A program made the position numbers and the translations under genes. DNA of 64,000 nt from Pararhodobacter marinus (GTDB taxonomy: Bacteria; Pseudomonadota; Alphaproteobacteria; Rhodobacterales; Rhodobacteraceae): assembly GCF_003122215.1 (NCBI RefSeq), contig NZ_QEYD01000001.1, positions 124,001 to 188,000 of the forward strand. The letters run 5' to 3'. Below the pieces are notes generated by a model, which did not search any database, was not told where the DNA came from, and saw nothing but the letters and a program-made list of their open reading frames with translations. Below, piece after piece: positions 8,348 through 16,598 of the stretch; within the stretch, counting starts at the first letter, position 1; the number at the start of each line of letters is the position of its first letter.

Positions 8348-9805
8348 ATGACCCGCAACCCGGCGATCCCGCTGAAAGCGCCCGAGCGCTTTTTCATCAA
8401 CGGCGACTGGGTGCGCCCGCGCACGCCCCGGATGCTGGACATCGTCTCGCCGGTGACCGAAGAGCCGATCATCCGGTATCCCGAAGCCGCGCCCGAGGAT
8501 ATCGACGCCGCCGTCGCCGCCGCGCGCGACGCGTTCGAGCATGGCCCCTGGCCCCGGATGGAGCCGTCCGAGCGCGCCTCGTATCTGCGCCGCGTCGCCG
8601 CGCTGATCACCAACCGGCTGGAAGAAATCGCCTGGGCCTGGACGACGCAGGTGGGCGCGCCGATCAGCCTGACGCGCAAGCTGGTACCCCAGAATGCGAC
8701 GCTGTTTCGCTATTACGCCGACCTGATCGAAACCTATCCGTTCCGCGACGACCGCCGCCGCGCCGATGGCGGCGCCGTGCGCGTGTTGCGCGAACCGGTG
8801 GGCGTCTGCGCCGCGATCTCGCCGTGGAACGCGCCGATGGTGCTGCTGACCTACAAGATTGCTGCCGGGCTGGCCGCGGGCTGCACGATGGTCGCCAAAC
8901 CCTCGCCCGAAACCCCGCTCGAAGCCTATATCCTGGCCGAATGCATCGAACAGGCCGGGCTGCCGCGCGGGGTGTTCAACCTGGTGCCCTCGGGGCGCGA
9001 GGGCGGCGACCACCTGATCCGGCATCCTGAGATCGACAAGGTGGGCTTCACCGGCTCGACCGAGGTGGGCAAGCATATCATGCGGGTCTGCGCCGACCGG
9101 CTGGCGCGCGTGTCGCTGGAACTGGGCGGCAAGTCCGCCGCCGTGCTGCTGCCCGATGCGGATTTCCAGCAGGCGCTGCCGTCACTCATGGTCTATTCCA
9201 TGCCGATCACGGGGCAGGTCTGTTTCTCGCTCACCCGGCTTCTGGTGCCCAATGCCCGCAAGGACGAGTTTCTTGATACCTTCCTGCCCGCCGTCCGGGG
9301 TCTGAAGGTCGGCGATCCCGCCGACCCCGCCACCCAGATGGGCCCGCTGGCCATGGCCCGCCAGCGCGAGAAGGTCGAAGGCTATATCGCCGCCGGTCGC
9401 GCGGGCGGGGCGGTTCTGGCCTGTGGCGGCGGGCGTCCGCGCGGGCTGGACAAGGGGTTCTATGTCGAACCCACGGTGTTCAGCGACGTCACGCCCGACA
9501 TGAAGATCGCGCGGGAGGAAATCTTCGGCCCGGTCGTGTCGGTCATCGGCTATGACGACGAGGACGACGCCGCGCGAAAGGCCAACGCCACGCGCTACGG
9601 GCTGAACGGCGCGGTCTATTCCCGCGATGTCGAGCGCGCCTATCGTTTCGCCAAACGGATGAAAACCGGCGGGCTGACCATCAACGGGCTGATCGTCGAT
9701 CCCGAGCATCCGTTCGGCGGCTACCGCGAAAGCGGCATGGGGCGCGAGGGCGGGCCCGAAGGGCTGGACAATTATCTCGAGGTCAAGACGATCCATATCG
9801 CCTGA
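8348..9805 (+). CDS. NAD(P)-dependent aldehyde dehydrogenase
   Basis: A 485-residue aldehyde dehydrogenase distinct from the one at 4528. It has the cofactor motif SPWNAPM, KPSPETP, FTGSTEVGK, general base Glu258 in LELGGKS and nucleophile Cys292 in ITGQVCFS. The C-terminal HPFGGYRESGMGREGG closes the active-site funnel. ATG 8348 follows GAGGAAGG by a suitable distance and lies 13 nt after the SPFH gene. Two aldehyde dehydrogenases in one operon suggest either a dialdehyde substrate or two successive oxidations. It is the last gene of this operon. Confidence 0.92.
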   Translation: MTRNPAIPLKAPERFFINGDWVRPRTPRMLDIVSPVTEEPIIRYPEAAPEDIDAAVAAARDAFEHGPWPRMEPSERASYLRRVAALITNRLEEIAWAWTTQVGAPISLTRKLVPQNATLFRYYADLIETYPFRDDRRRADGGAVRVLREPVGVCAAISPWNAPMVLLTYKIAAGLAAGCTMVAKPSPETPLEAYILAECIEQAGLPRGVFNLVPSGREGGDHLIRHPEIDKVGFTGSTEVGKHIMRVCADRLARVSLELGGKSAAVLLPDADFQQALPSLMVYSMPITGQVCFSLTRLLVPNARKDEFLDTFLPAVRGLKVGDPADPATQMGPLAMARQREKVEGYIAAGRAGGAVLACGGGRPRGLDKGFYVEPTVFSDVTPDMKIAREEIFGPVVSVIGYDDEDDAARKANATRYGLNGAVYSRDVERAYRFAKRMKTGGLTINGLIVDPEHPFGGYRESGMGREGGPEGLDNYLEVKTIHIA

Positions 9806-10005
9806 AATGACCGTTTCGGACGGATGCGCACCCAGCCTGCCGCATTTCAAAGGGGTGCCCGGTGGGCAGCGAGGGGCCGTGTTTCTGCCCCGCCATTCGG
9901 CAAAGCGTTCTGGCGGCGCATAAATTCGGTGTGAGACCGGGCCTTTGCCCTTGCCTGTCGCAGCGCGATCTGAGACCCGAAGCGCGTTCGTCTCGGAGAC
10001 CGGAT

Positions 10006-10332
10006 GTGGCTCGCCTGCTTCATGCCCTGCTGACCGCCTTGCTGGTCGCGACGCTCGTGCTGCCGGTTGGTGGCGCGCCGGGCTTCGCGGCCGCGGGGTC
10101 GTGTCGGGACAGCGCACCCGCGCTCGATATCTGCAAAGCGCCGGTGCCCGGCAGCGCCCGGCCATCGACCGCGAAAGAGACGGTAAAGCCGCCCTGCCTG
10201 TCGTGCATCCTGCCCGCGATCACCGCGGCTCCGGCCTTTGCCCCGAGCCCGCGACGGCTGGCCGCGCGGGCCGCTTCGCGCCGTCTCCCGGACCACCCGC
10301 CCGACCCGTTGCGACGGCCTCCGCGCGGCTGA
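10006..10332 (+). CDS. Small secreted CxxC protein (DUF2946-like), GTG start
   Basis: A 108-residue frame beginning at GTG 10006, preceded by GGAG at 9995-9998 (7-nt spacing). I prefer this to longer in-frame starts because it gives a clean signal peptide: LLHALLTALLVATLVLP followed by GFAAA. The mature part has Cys residues at SCRDS and DIC and a CxxC pair in PPCLSCILPA, then a Pro/Arg-rich tail. The pattern resembles the small DUF2946 proteins, which carry a CxxC after a signal peptide and often occur near copper or redox genes; I recognise this only moderately. It is 70 nt upstream of the DoxX gene in the same direction, so a shared envelope redox role is possible. Confidence 0.55.
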   Translation: MARLLHALLTALLVATLVLPVGGAPGFAAAGSCRDSAPALDICKAPVPGSARPSTAKETVKPPCLSCILPAITAAPAFAPSPRRLAARAASRRLPDHPPDPLRRPPRG

Positions 10333-10402
10333 TCCTCCGACATCTTACCCCACACAAATGACACGCGCCGCCCGTGATGGCAGGCGCTTCCGGAGACATG
10401 AC

Positions 10403-10858
10403 ATGACCGATCAATCCACGCACCCCACCCGCAATTCCCTGCTTATCCCCGCCCTTGCCCCGCTCTATGGCGCCTTGACTCCCCTCGCCTTCACCTGGCT
10501 GCGCGTCATCTGCGGCGTGGCGCTGATGGTGCATGGCTGGCCCAAATTCCTCGATCCGCTGGGGGCGACCGGGATGGTCGCGGGCATCGGCTTTGCCCCG
10601 GCGGCCTTCTGGTCCGTCGCGCTGTCGATGACCGAATTCCTGGGCGGCCTGCTTCTGGCGCTGGGTCTTCTGACCCGCCTTGCCGCCGCCGGGGCGACGG
10701 TGATCCTGCTGGTGACGGTGTATTTCCACTGGATCCAGCTGGATCAGGGCTATGGCGGCGCCGAGCTGTCGCTCATCTGGTCGGCGGTGACGCTGTATTT
10801 CGTCGGCGCGGGCGGCGGCCGGTTCTCGGTCGACGCGCTGTTCAAGCGGACCCTGTGA
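10403..10858 (+). CDS. DoxX-family membrane protein
   Basis: A 151-residue integral membrane protein with four hydrophobic helices and the DoxX-family features RVICGVALMVHGWPKF in helix 1 and MTEFLGGLLLALGLLTR in helix 2-3. Family members are linked to thiosulfate:quinone reduction or general membrane redox homeostasis; no specific reaction can be assigned here. ATG 10403 is preceded by GGAG at 10392-10395. It is co-directional with the small CxxC protein upstream and converges on the binding-protein gene at 10898, with a perfect hairpin between them. Confidence 0.85.
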   Translation: MTDQSTHPTRNSLLIPALAPLYGALTPLAFTWLRVICGVALMVHGWPKFLDPLGATGMVAGIGFAPAAFWSVALSMTEFLGGLLLALGLLTRLAAAGATVILLVTVYFHWIQLDQGYGGAELSLIWSAVTLYFVGAGGGRFSVDALFKRTL

Positions 10859-10864
10859 CGGATC

Positions 10865-10890
10865 GGGCGGGCCCTGTGACGGGCCCGCCC
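10865..10890. terminator. Perfect palindromic hairpin between convergent genes
   Basis: GGGCGGGCCC (10865-10874) and GGGCCCGCCC (10881-10890) form a perfect 10-bp stem with a 6-nt loop in the 39-nt gap between the DoxX gene (plus) and the last gene of the 14-gene minus-strand operon. There is no T-run on either side, so it may act mainly by blocking convergent transcription or protecting 3' ends. Confidence 0.6.
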
Positions 10891-10897
10891 TGCCGTG

Positions 10898-12070
10898 TCA
10901 GAACGGATCGGTCTGGGGCACCCAGTTGCCGCCCTCGACCCGGTCGATCGAGATCATCTCGGGCATGGCGTGGTTGTTCTCGAAACGCTGCTCGCCATAG
11001 GTCATGAAATCCGAATGCGTGGTCGCATTCGCACCCGCGATGAAGGTTTCGGCGTTCAGATCCTCGCCCGCCGCGCGCAGCGAATTCAGGAACCAGTTGG
11101 CATAGGAATAGGCATTCGCCGCGTTTTCATCGGGGACCGAATCATAGGCCTCGCGATAGGCGGCGATGAAGGCCTGCGCCTCTTCGTTCGTCGTGTCCTC
11201 GCCATGCAGACGCCAGCCGCCGATACCGTAAAGCCCCTCGACATCCTCGCCGCCCAGCCGGGCCACGATGGTCGAGCGTCCGGGAATCGCGGTCAGCACG
11301 TTGACGTCGTCCCAGCCCAGCTTCTTGACCTCGGTCATCACGCCCACGGTTTCGCGGATGATGGTGCCGGCGACGATCAGATCGACATCCGCCGCCCTCA
11401 GCCGCGCGACCTGGCTTGAGAAGTCGATATCGCCGGGGCGATAGGCGGCTTCCTCGGTCACGGTCATGCCCAGCGATTCCAGCGCCGGGTTGACGCCCGC
11501 GCGGATCAGGTCACCGAACGGGCCTTCCTGATAGATCACGCCCACCCGCTGCGAGCCCCATTCCGGGATCACCCGTTCAAGCGCGCGCTGCGTCGTGGTG
11601 TTGTAGTTCTGCACCGTGGTGAACAGATGCGGATCTCCGCCCGCGATCTGGTGCATCACGGCCGAGGCCGCCCACGGCGCGAAGGCGATGGTCCCCGAGC
11701 CGGTGATCTGGCCCATCGTCGCCGCGTTGGTGCCCGAGCCGAAGCTGTTGAGCAGCGCGAAGACTTCGTCCGAGCGGATCAGCTTCTGCACCGCGCGCAC
11801 GGCAAGCTGCGGCTGCCCGCCATTGTCCTCGACGATCCAGCGGACCTGACGGCCATGGATGCCGCCCGCCGCGTTCGCCTGCGCGATGGCAAGATCGGTG
11901 GCGTTGCGCAAGGCGGGCATCCCCGCCGCAGCCGGACCGCTGAGGTCCAGATGCGCGCCGATGACGATTTCATCGGCATGGACCCCGGCGGCGCGCGCCG
12001 GGCGCAGGCTGCCGCCGAGCGCCAGCGCGGCAGCGCTGGTGGCAAGCATCTGACGACGATTCATGTTCAT
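10898..12070 (-). CDS. Liv-type substrate-binding protein, Tat-exported
   Basis: A 390-residue type I periplasmic binding protein. The N-terminus MNMNRRQMLATSAAALALGG has a twin-arginine (RRxxL) Tat signal and a PARAAG cleavage region. Mature landmarks: VIGAHLDLSGPAAAG (ligand-binding strand 1), QANAAGGIHG and the Tyr-rich C-terminal region. It starts at ATG 12070 with GGGAGG in front. It is the last gene of a long minus-strand operon containing LivF-G-M-H upstream and an acyl-CoA ligase immediately before it, and is the cognate binding protein of that transporter. Tat export suggests folding, or cofactor or partner loading, before transport; this is common in this family in Rhodobacterales. 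Confidence 0.93.
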   Translation of the reverse strand: MNMNRRQMLATSAAALALGGSLRPARAAGVHADEIVIGAHLDLSGPAAAGMPALRNATDLAIAQANAAGGIHGRQVRWIVEDNGGQPQLAVRAVQKLIRSDEVFALLNSFGSGTNAATMGQITGSGTIAFAPWAASAVMHQIAGGDPHLFTTVQNYNTTTQRALERVIPEWGSQRVGVIYQEGPFGDLIRAGVNPALESLGMTVTEEAAYRPGDIDFSSQVARLRAADVDLIVAGTIIRETVGVMTEVKKLGWDDVNVLTAIPGRSTIVARLGGEDVEGLYGIGGWRLHGEDTTNEEAQAFIAAYREAYDSVPDENAANAYSYANWFLNSLRAAGEDLNAETFIAGANATTHSDFMTYGEQRFENNHAMPEMISIDRVEGGNWVPQTDPF

Positions 12071-12117
12071 GACGTCCTCCCTAATGGCGTCTGACGGCGT
12101 GGTGATGTCTCGGGCAT
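12067..12117 (-). CDS. Possible 16-codon leader ORF coupled to the binding-protein start
   Basis: In the 71-nt gap between ligase and binding-protein genes, a strong GGAAGGAGGAG precedes ATG (12117-12115), and a 16-codon frame (MPETSPRRQTPLGRTS) ends in TGA that overlaps the binding-protein ATG as ATGA. Such an arrangement would deliver ribosomes to the binding-protein start, or act as a leader peptide. No homology is recognisable, and a chance frame cannot be excluded. Confidence 0.3.
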   Translation of the reverse strand: MPETSPRRQTPLGRTS

Positions 12118-12141
12118 GCTCTCCTCCTTCCGCCTGCCGTC

Positions 12142-13977
12142 TCAGGCGGAATACATGCCTTCGATGAGGGGCGCGTATTTTTGCGCGATGACTTTGCGCT
12201 TCAGCTTCATCGTCGGTGTCAGCTCTTCGTCCTCGGCGGTCAGAAGCTGGTCGATGATGCGGAAGCTCTTGATCTGTTCGACCCGGGCCAGCCGGGGATT
12301 CACGGCGTCGATCTCGCCCTGGATCAGCGCCACGATGGCCGGCGCGCGTGCGAGGCTGGCGAAATCGGTATAGGGGATCGCCTGTTCCTGCGCATAGCGG
12401 GCGACATGTTCGAGGTCGATCATCACCAGCGCGGTCACATAGCGCCGCCCCTCGCCGATCACCACCGCATCGGTGATGAACGGGCTGAACTTGAGCTGGC
12501 TTTCGATCTGCGTGGGCGTGATGTTCTTGCCGCCCGCGGTGATGATGATGTCCTTGATGCGGTCGCGGATCGCGACATAGCCCTCGGGGCTGATCTCGCC
12601 GCAATCGCCGGTCTTCAGCCAGCCATCGGGTGTGATCGTCTCGGCGGTTTTCTCGGCATTGCGCCAGTAGCCCGCGAAGACATTGGCGCCGCGCACCTGG
12701 ATCTCGCCTTCATCGGCGATGCGGATCTCGGTCCCGCCGGCGGGCAGACCAGCCCAGCCCAGCCGGATCCCGCCCTTGGGCGTCGAGGCGGCGAAACCGG
12801 CGGTTTCGGTCATGCCGAAAGCCTCGCGCAATTCGATTCCGATGGCCAGGAACCAGCGGATCAGCTCGGGCGGGACCGGCGCCGCGCCGGTCAGGGCGCT
12901 GCGGCAGTTCTGCAGGCCCAGAAAGACGCGGATATTGCGGAAGGCCAGCCTGTCCAGAAGCCGCGCGAAAAGGCCCTGACGCGGCGGCGGGCGCCCTTCC
13001 AGCCGCGCCGCAACCCCCTCGCGTCCCGCGTCGAGCGCGCGGCGATAGGCCCAGCGCGCGGGGCCGATCGCGTCGCGCAGAAACAGCTCGATCTGGCTGT
13101 GCATCTTTTCCCAGAAACGCGGCGGCGCGAAGACGATATGCGGCGCGACCTCGCGGATATCGTTGGCCACGGTGCCCGCGTTTTCAGGGAAATGCACGAC
13201 AAGGCCCAGCGCCATCGGGTTAAAGACCGAAGCCATCCGCTCGGCGATATGGCACAGCGGCAAGAAGGAAAGCGTCTTGTCGCCCAGCCCGGCATCCAGA
13301 TACTCGGTCGCCTTGTTCAGCTGGAACACCGCGTTGCGGTTCGAGATCATCGCCCCCTTGGGCGCCCCGGTCGTGCCGGACGTATAAACCAGAAAAGCCA
13401 GATCAGGCCCCTGCCCGGCTTCGATGGCGGCTTCGAAATCGGGCGCCTGGGTTTCGGCAAGCGCTTCGCCCCGGCGCAGGAAATCGTCGAAGAAACCGAC
13501 CTGCGGGTCAGAGAGATTGCGCAGCCCCTCGCGCTCGATCACCAGAATGCGCCTGAGATCGGGGCAATCGTCGCGCACGGCGAGCGCCTTTTCCAGCTGC
13601 TCCTGGTTTTCGACCACCAGCACGCGGCAGGCGGAATCCTGCAGGATATAGCGCAGCTGATCGGGCGAAGCGGTCGGGTAGACGCCATTCCCCACATAGC
13701 CCATGCATTGCGCGCCCATATCGGCAAACAGCCATTCGGGCCGGTTTTCCGCAAGCACGCCGATCACCTCGCCGCGCGCCATGCCCAGATCGCGCAAAGC
13801 CAGCCCGAAGGCGCGCGCCTTCGCGTAATACGCGCCCCAGCTATAGCTCTGCCACAGCCCGCGATGCTTGTGGCGCAGGGCCGGCAGATCCGACCATTCC
13901 TGCACCCGCGCGCGGAATACCCGGGCCGGGGTCTCGAAGCCCAGGAAGGTCACGGCAGGCGGCGTCATCGCGTTCAT
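12142..13977 (-). CDS. AMP-forming acyl-CoA ligase (long-chain type)
   Basis: A 611-residue adenylate-forming ligase that activates a carboxylic acid to its CoA thioester through an acyl-AMP. It contains the P-loop YTSGTTGAPKGAM, the A5 region EAFGMTETAG, the A7 block DGWLKTGDCGEI and the A8/A10 segment IKDIIITAGGKNITP with the C-terminal catalytic-Lys region TPTMKLKRKV. The large insertion after the P-loop and the overall length match FadD15/long-chain acyl-CoA synthetases rather than 4-coumarate ligases. ATG 13977 follows the livF stop by 7 nt. In context it probably activates the acid produced by the dehydrogenase upstream so that the thiolases can shorten it. Confidence 0.92.
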   Translation of the reverse strand: MNAMTPPAVTFLGFETPARVFRARVQEWSDLPALRHKHRGLWQSYSWGAYYAKARAFGLALRDLGMARGEVIGVLAENRPEWLFADMGAQCMGYVGNGVYPTASPDQLRYILQDSACRVLVVENQEQLEKALAVRDDCPDLRRILVIEREGLRNLSDPQVGFFDDFLRRGEALAETQAPDFEAAIEAGQGPDLAFLVYTSGTTGAPKGAMISNRNAVFQLNKATEYLDAGLGDKTLSFLPLCHIAERMASVFNPMALGLVVHFPENAGTVANDIREVAPHIVFAPPRFWEKMHSQIELFLRDAIGPARWAYRRALDAGREGVAARLEGRPPPRQGLFARLLDRLAFRNIRVFLGLQNCRSALTGAAPVPPELIRWFLAIGIELREAFGMTETAGFAASTPKGGIRLGWAGLPAGGTEIRIADEGEIQVRGANVFAGYWRNAEKTAETITPDGWLKTGDCGEISPEGYVAIRDRIKDIIITAGGKNITPTQIESQLKFSPFITDAVVIGEGRRYVTALVMIDLEHVARYAQEQAIPYTDFASLARAPAIVALIQGEIDAVNPRLARVEQIKSFRIIDQLLTAEDEELTPTMKLKRKVIAQKYAPLIEGMYSA

Positions 13978-13984
13978 CTGAGGC

Positions 13985-14755
13985 TCATCTCCACGTTTTC
14001 CTGCGCTTCCAGCGCTGCTGCGTGCCCGACAGTCCCTCGCCCGCGCCGCCGCCCAGATAGGCCTCGCGCACGTCTTCCTTCTGGCTGAGCGCGGCGCAGG
14101 TATCGGCGGCGACGATGCGGCCCAGCTCCATGATATAGCCGTCGTCGCCATGCTTGAGCGCCACGGCGGCGTTCTGCTCGACGACCAGAACGGCGGTGCC
14201 GGTTTCATCGCGTATCTTGCGGATGATCCCGAAGATTTCATGCGTCAGCATTGGCGACAGGCCCAGACTGGGCTCGTCCAGCATCAGCAGTTTGGGCGCC
14301 GACAGATAGGCCCGGCCGATGGCCACCATCTGCTGCTCGCCGCCCGAGAGCAGCCCCGCATGTTGCGCATCGCGCTCTTTCAGCCGCGGGAACCACGTCT
14401 GCACGCGCTCGATATCGCGCGCAACGGCGTCGCGGTCCCGGCGCGCATAGGCGCCCATCGTCAGGTTCTCGCGCACGCTGAGGAACGGATAAACCTGCCG
14501 ACCCTCGGGCACCAGAACCAGCCCGCGCCGGGCGATGGCATCGGCCTCCTGGCCCTGCACCTCGACGCCGTCGAACAGAACCTTTCCCTTGAACGGGTCG
14601 ATCACCCCGGCCAGCGTGTTCAGAAGCGTGGTCTTGCCCGCCCCGTTCGCGCCCAGCACGGCGGTGATGCGGCCCTCGGCCACCTGCAGGTTCACGCCCT
14701 TCATCGCAGCGATGGGCCCGTACCACGTTTCCAGATTCTGCACGTCCAGAAGCAT
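13985..14755 (-). CDS. livF: Liv-type ABC transporter ATPase, LivF family
   Basis: A 256-residue ABC ATPase with Walker A GANGAGKTT, signature LLSGGEQQMVAIGRAY, Walker B LLMLDEPSLGLSP and H-loop-region LVVEQN. I place the start at ATG 14755, preceded by GGGGA at a good distance, 2 nt after the livG stop; an in-frame GTG at 14761 would overlap that stop (GTGA) and add two residues. The C-terminus is slightly longer than usual and basic (TQQRWKRRKTWR), without the Pro/Ala tail of the LivF at 3318. It powers the importer of the 14-gene operon. Confidence 0.92.
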   Translation of the reverse strand: MLLDVQNLETWYGPIAAMKGVNLQVAEGRITAVLGANGAGKTTLLNTLAGVIDPFKGKVLFDGVEVQGQEADAIARRGLVLVPEGRQVYPFLSVRENLTMGAYARRDRDAVARDIERVQTWFPRLKERDAQHAGLLSGGEQQMVAIGRAYLSAPKLLMLDEPSLGLSPMLTHEIFGIIRKIRDETGTAVLVVEQNAAVALKHGDDGYIMELGRIVAADTCAALSQKEDVREAYLGGGAGEGLSGTQQRWKRRKTWR

Positions 14756-14757
14756 CG

Positions 14758-15522
14758 TCACGTCCCCAGATATGCGGCGATCACGTCGGGATGCGATTGC
14801 ACCTCGGCCGCGCTGCCCTGAGCCAGAACCCGCCCCTGCGCCATGCAGACCACCCGGTCGGCGACCGCGTTCACCAGCGACATGTCGTGTTCGATCATCA
14901 CTACGGTGATGCCCAGATCGCTGCGGATATCGTCGATCCAGAAGGCCAGATCGCGCGTTTCCTCGGGGTTGAGCCCCGAGGCGGGTTCATCGAGGAACAG
15001 GATCTCGGGTTCCGAACACAGCGCGCGGCCCAGTTCGACCACCTTGCGCACGCCGTAAGGCAGGCCCGCCACGCGGGCATTGCGCCACGGCGACAGGTCG
15101 AGAAACTCGATCACCTCTTCGGCCTTGGCGCGGTGCGCCTCTTCCAGCCGGGTCAGCGCGGGGGTGCGCAAGACCTGCCGCCACCACGCCCCGCCGCCGA
15201 ACCGGTGCCGGCCCAGCAGCAGGTTGTCGAGCACGGTGGCCGCGTCGAACAACTCGATATTCTGGAAGGTGCGGGCGATGCCCAGATGGGCGATGCGCGC
15301 GCGCGGCAGGCGCGAGATATCCTGCCCCTTGAACGCGATGCGCCCCTTGCTGGCATCGAACACCCGCGTCACGAGGTTCAGCATCGAGGTCTTGCCCGCG
15401 CCGTTCGGCCCGATCACGGCCAGCACCTCGCCCGCATGGACCGAGACCGACAGGTCCGAGATCGCCGCCAGCCCGCCGAAATGCAGCGCCACCTGATCGA
15501 GTTCTAGAACCGCGCCGGTCAT
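14758..15522 (-). CDS. livG: Liv-type ABC transporter ATPase, LivG family
   Basis: A 254-residue ATPase with Walker A GPNGAGKTS, the family's usual variant signature LPYGVRKVVELGRAL, Walker B ILFLDEPASGLNP and H-loop VMIEHDMS. Unlike the two other LivG proteins in the window it keeps DEP after Walker B. ATG 15522 overlaps the livM stop by 4 nt. The LivG-specific C-terminal AAYLGT is present. Confidence 0.94.
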   Translation of the reverse strand: MTGAVLELDQVALHFGGLAAISDLSVSVHAGEVLAVIGPNGAGKTSMLNLVTRVFDASKGRIAFKGQDISRLPRARIAHLGIARTFQNIELFDAATVLDNLLLGRHRFGGGAWWRQVLRTPALTRLEEAHRAKAEEVIEFLDLSPWRNARVAGLPYGVRKVVELGRALCSEPEILFLDEPASGLNPEETRDLAFWIDDIRSDLGITVVMIEHDMSLVNAVADRVVCMAQGRVLAQGSAAEVQSHPDVIAAYLGT

Positions 15523-16595
15523 CGGTTACGCTCCGATTTCATATAGGCTTTCTGACGCCGGAACGTGTCGCGGCGATAGAGCGGGAAATTCTCGAGCAGC
15601 GCGCGGATCTTCAGCCAGCGCCCGTTCAGCCCGGTCGGCTCGAACAGCACGAAGAAGGCCAGCACCGCCCCCGCGACAAAGATTTCCAGCCCCGATTGCC
15701 GCGCCATGGATTGCGGCAGCACGTCTTTCAGCAAGGCGACAGCGTTGGGCAGCATGCTGATCAGCACCGCGCCAAGGATCGCGCCGCGCAGGCTGCCCAT
15801 GCCGCCGATCACCACCATCAGCACCAGATCGAGCGACAGAAGCAGGGTGAAGGCGTCGGGCGTCAGATAGCCGATGTGATGCGCCATAAGCGCCCCGGCA
15901 AGCCCGGTAATGCCCGCCGACAGGCCGAAGGCGCCGACCTTCACGCGCTTGACCTCGATCCCCAGCGCATAGGCCGCGGCCTCGGAATCGCGCACGCCGG
16001 TAAAGGCCCGACCGATGCCCGAACGCAGCAGGTTGGCCAGCGCCAGCAGCACCAGCACAAGGATCAGAAGACACAGGTAATAGAACACCTTGGGCGATCC
16101 CAGCGAGATCCCGGCGATGCTGGGCGTTTCCACCAGCATCCCCATGAATCCGCCGGTCACACCGCGCCACATGCCGATCACCTGCTCGACAACGATCGAG
16201 AAGGCGAGCGTCACCATGGCCAGATACAGGCCCGAGACGCGGATCGCCGGGATCCCCGCGAGCAGCCCCGCCCCGGCTGAAATCAGCGCGGCCAGCGGCA
16301 GGGCCAGAATGAACGGAACCCCCTGCGCCAGCAGCCATGCATGGCCGTAAGCACCGATGGCGACGAAGCTGGCATGGCCCAGGCTGATCTGCCCGGTGAA
16401 CCCGCTCAGCATCATCAGGCCCAGCGACGCCACGCACAGGATCAGCACATAGCTGAGTTCGCCCACGAAGTAATTTGAGCTGACCAGCGGCACCACCAGA
16501 AGCGCGGCCAGAAGGACACCGTAATTGACCCAGTCGGCGGGATGCTTGAGCAGCGCGAAACCCTGCCGGTAGCGCGTGTGATAATCGAACCGCAA
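15519..16595 (-). CDS. livM: Liv-type ABC transporter permease, LivM family, TTG start
   Basis: A 358-residue permease with the classical LivM motif SGFTGQISLGHASFVAIGAYG and the C-terminal coupling loop GGMGSLRGAILGA. No ATG or GTG lies near the expected N-terminus; TTG at 16595, 8 nt after GGAGGG, gives the normal N-terminal length (MRFDYHTRYRQGF). A TTG start would lower translation relative to the neighbouring ATPases. The stop overlaps the livG start. The gap to the livH stop is only 3 nt. Confidence 0.92.
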   Translation of the reverse strand: MRFDYHTRYRQGFALLKHPADWVNYGVLLAALLVVPLVSSNYFVGELSYVLILCVASLGLMMLSGFTGQISLGHASFVAIGAYGHAWLLAQGVPFILALPLAALISAGAGLLAGIPAIRVSGLYLAMVTLAFSIVVEQVIGMWRGVTGGFMGMLVETPSIAGISLGSPKVFYYLCLLILVLVLLALANLLRSGIGRAFTGVRDSEAAAYALGIEVKRVKVGAFGLSAGITGLAGALMAHHIGYLTPDAFTLLLSLDLVLMVVIGGMGSLRGAILGAVLISMLPNAVALLKDVLPQSMARQSGLEIFVAGAVLAFFVLFEPTGLNGRWLKIRALLENFPLYRRDTFRRQKAYMKSERNR

Positions 16596-16598
16596 AGC

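Noticed and set aside
9806-10005. Possible terminator or promoter in the 200-nt gap after the second aldehyde dehydrogenase
   Set aside because: Only short stems (for example GGGGC/GCCCC with a 9-nt loop) and a poorly spaced TTCGGC/TAAATT pair are visible; not enough to call either.
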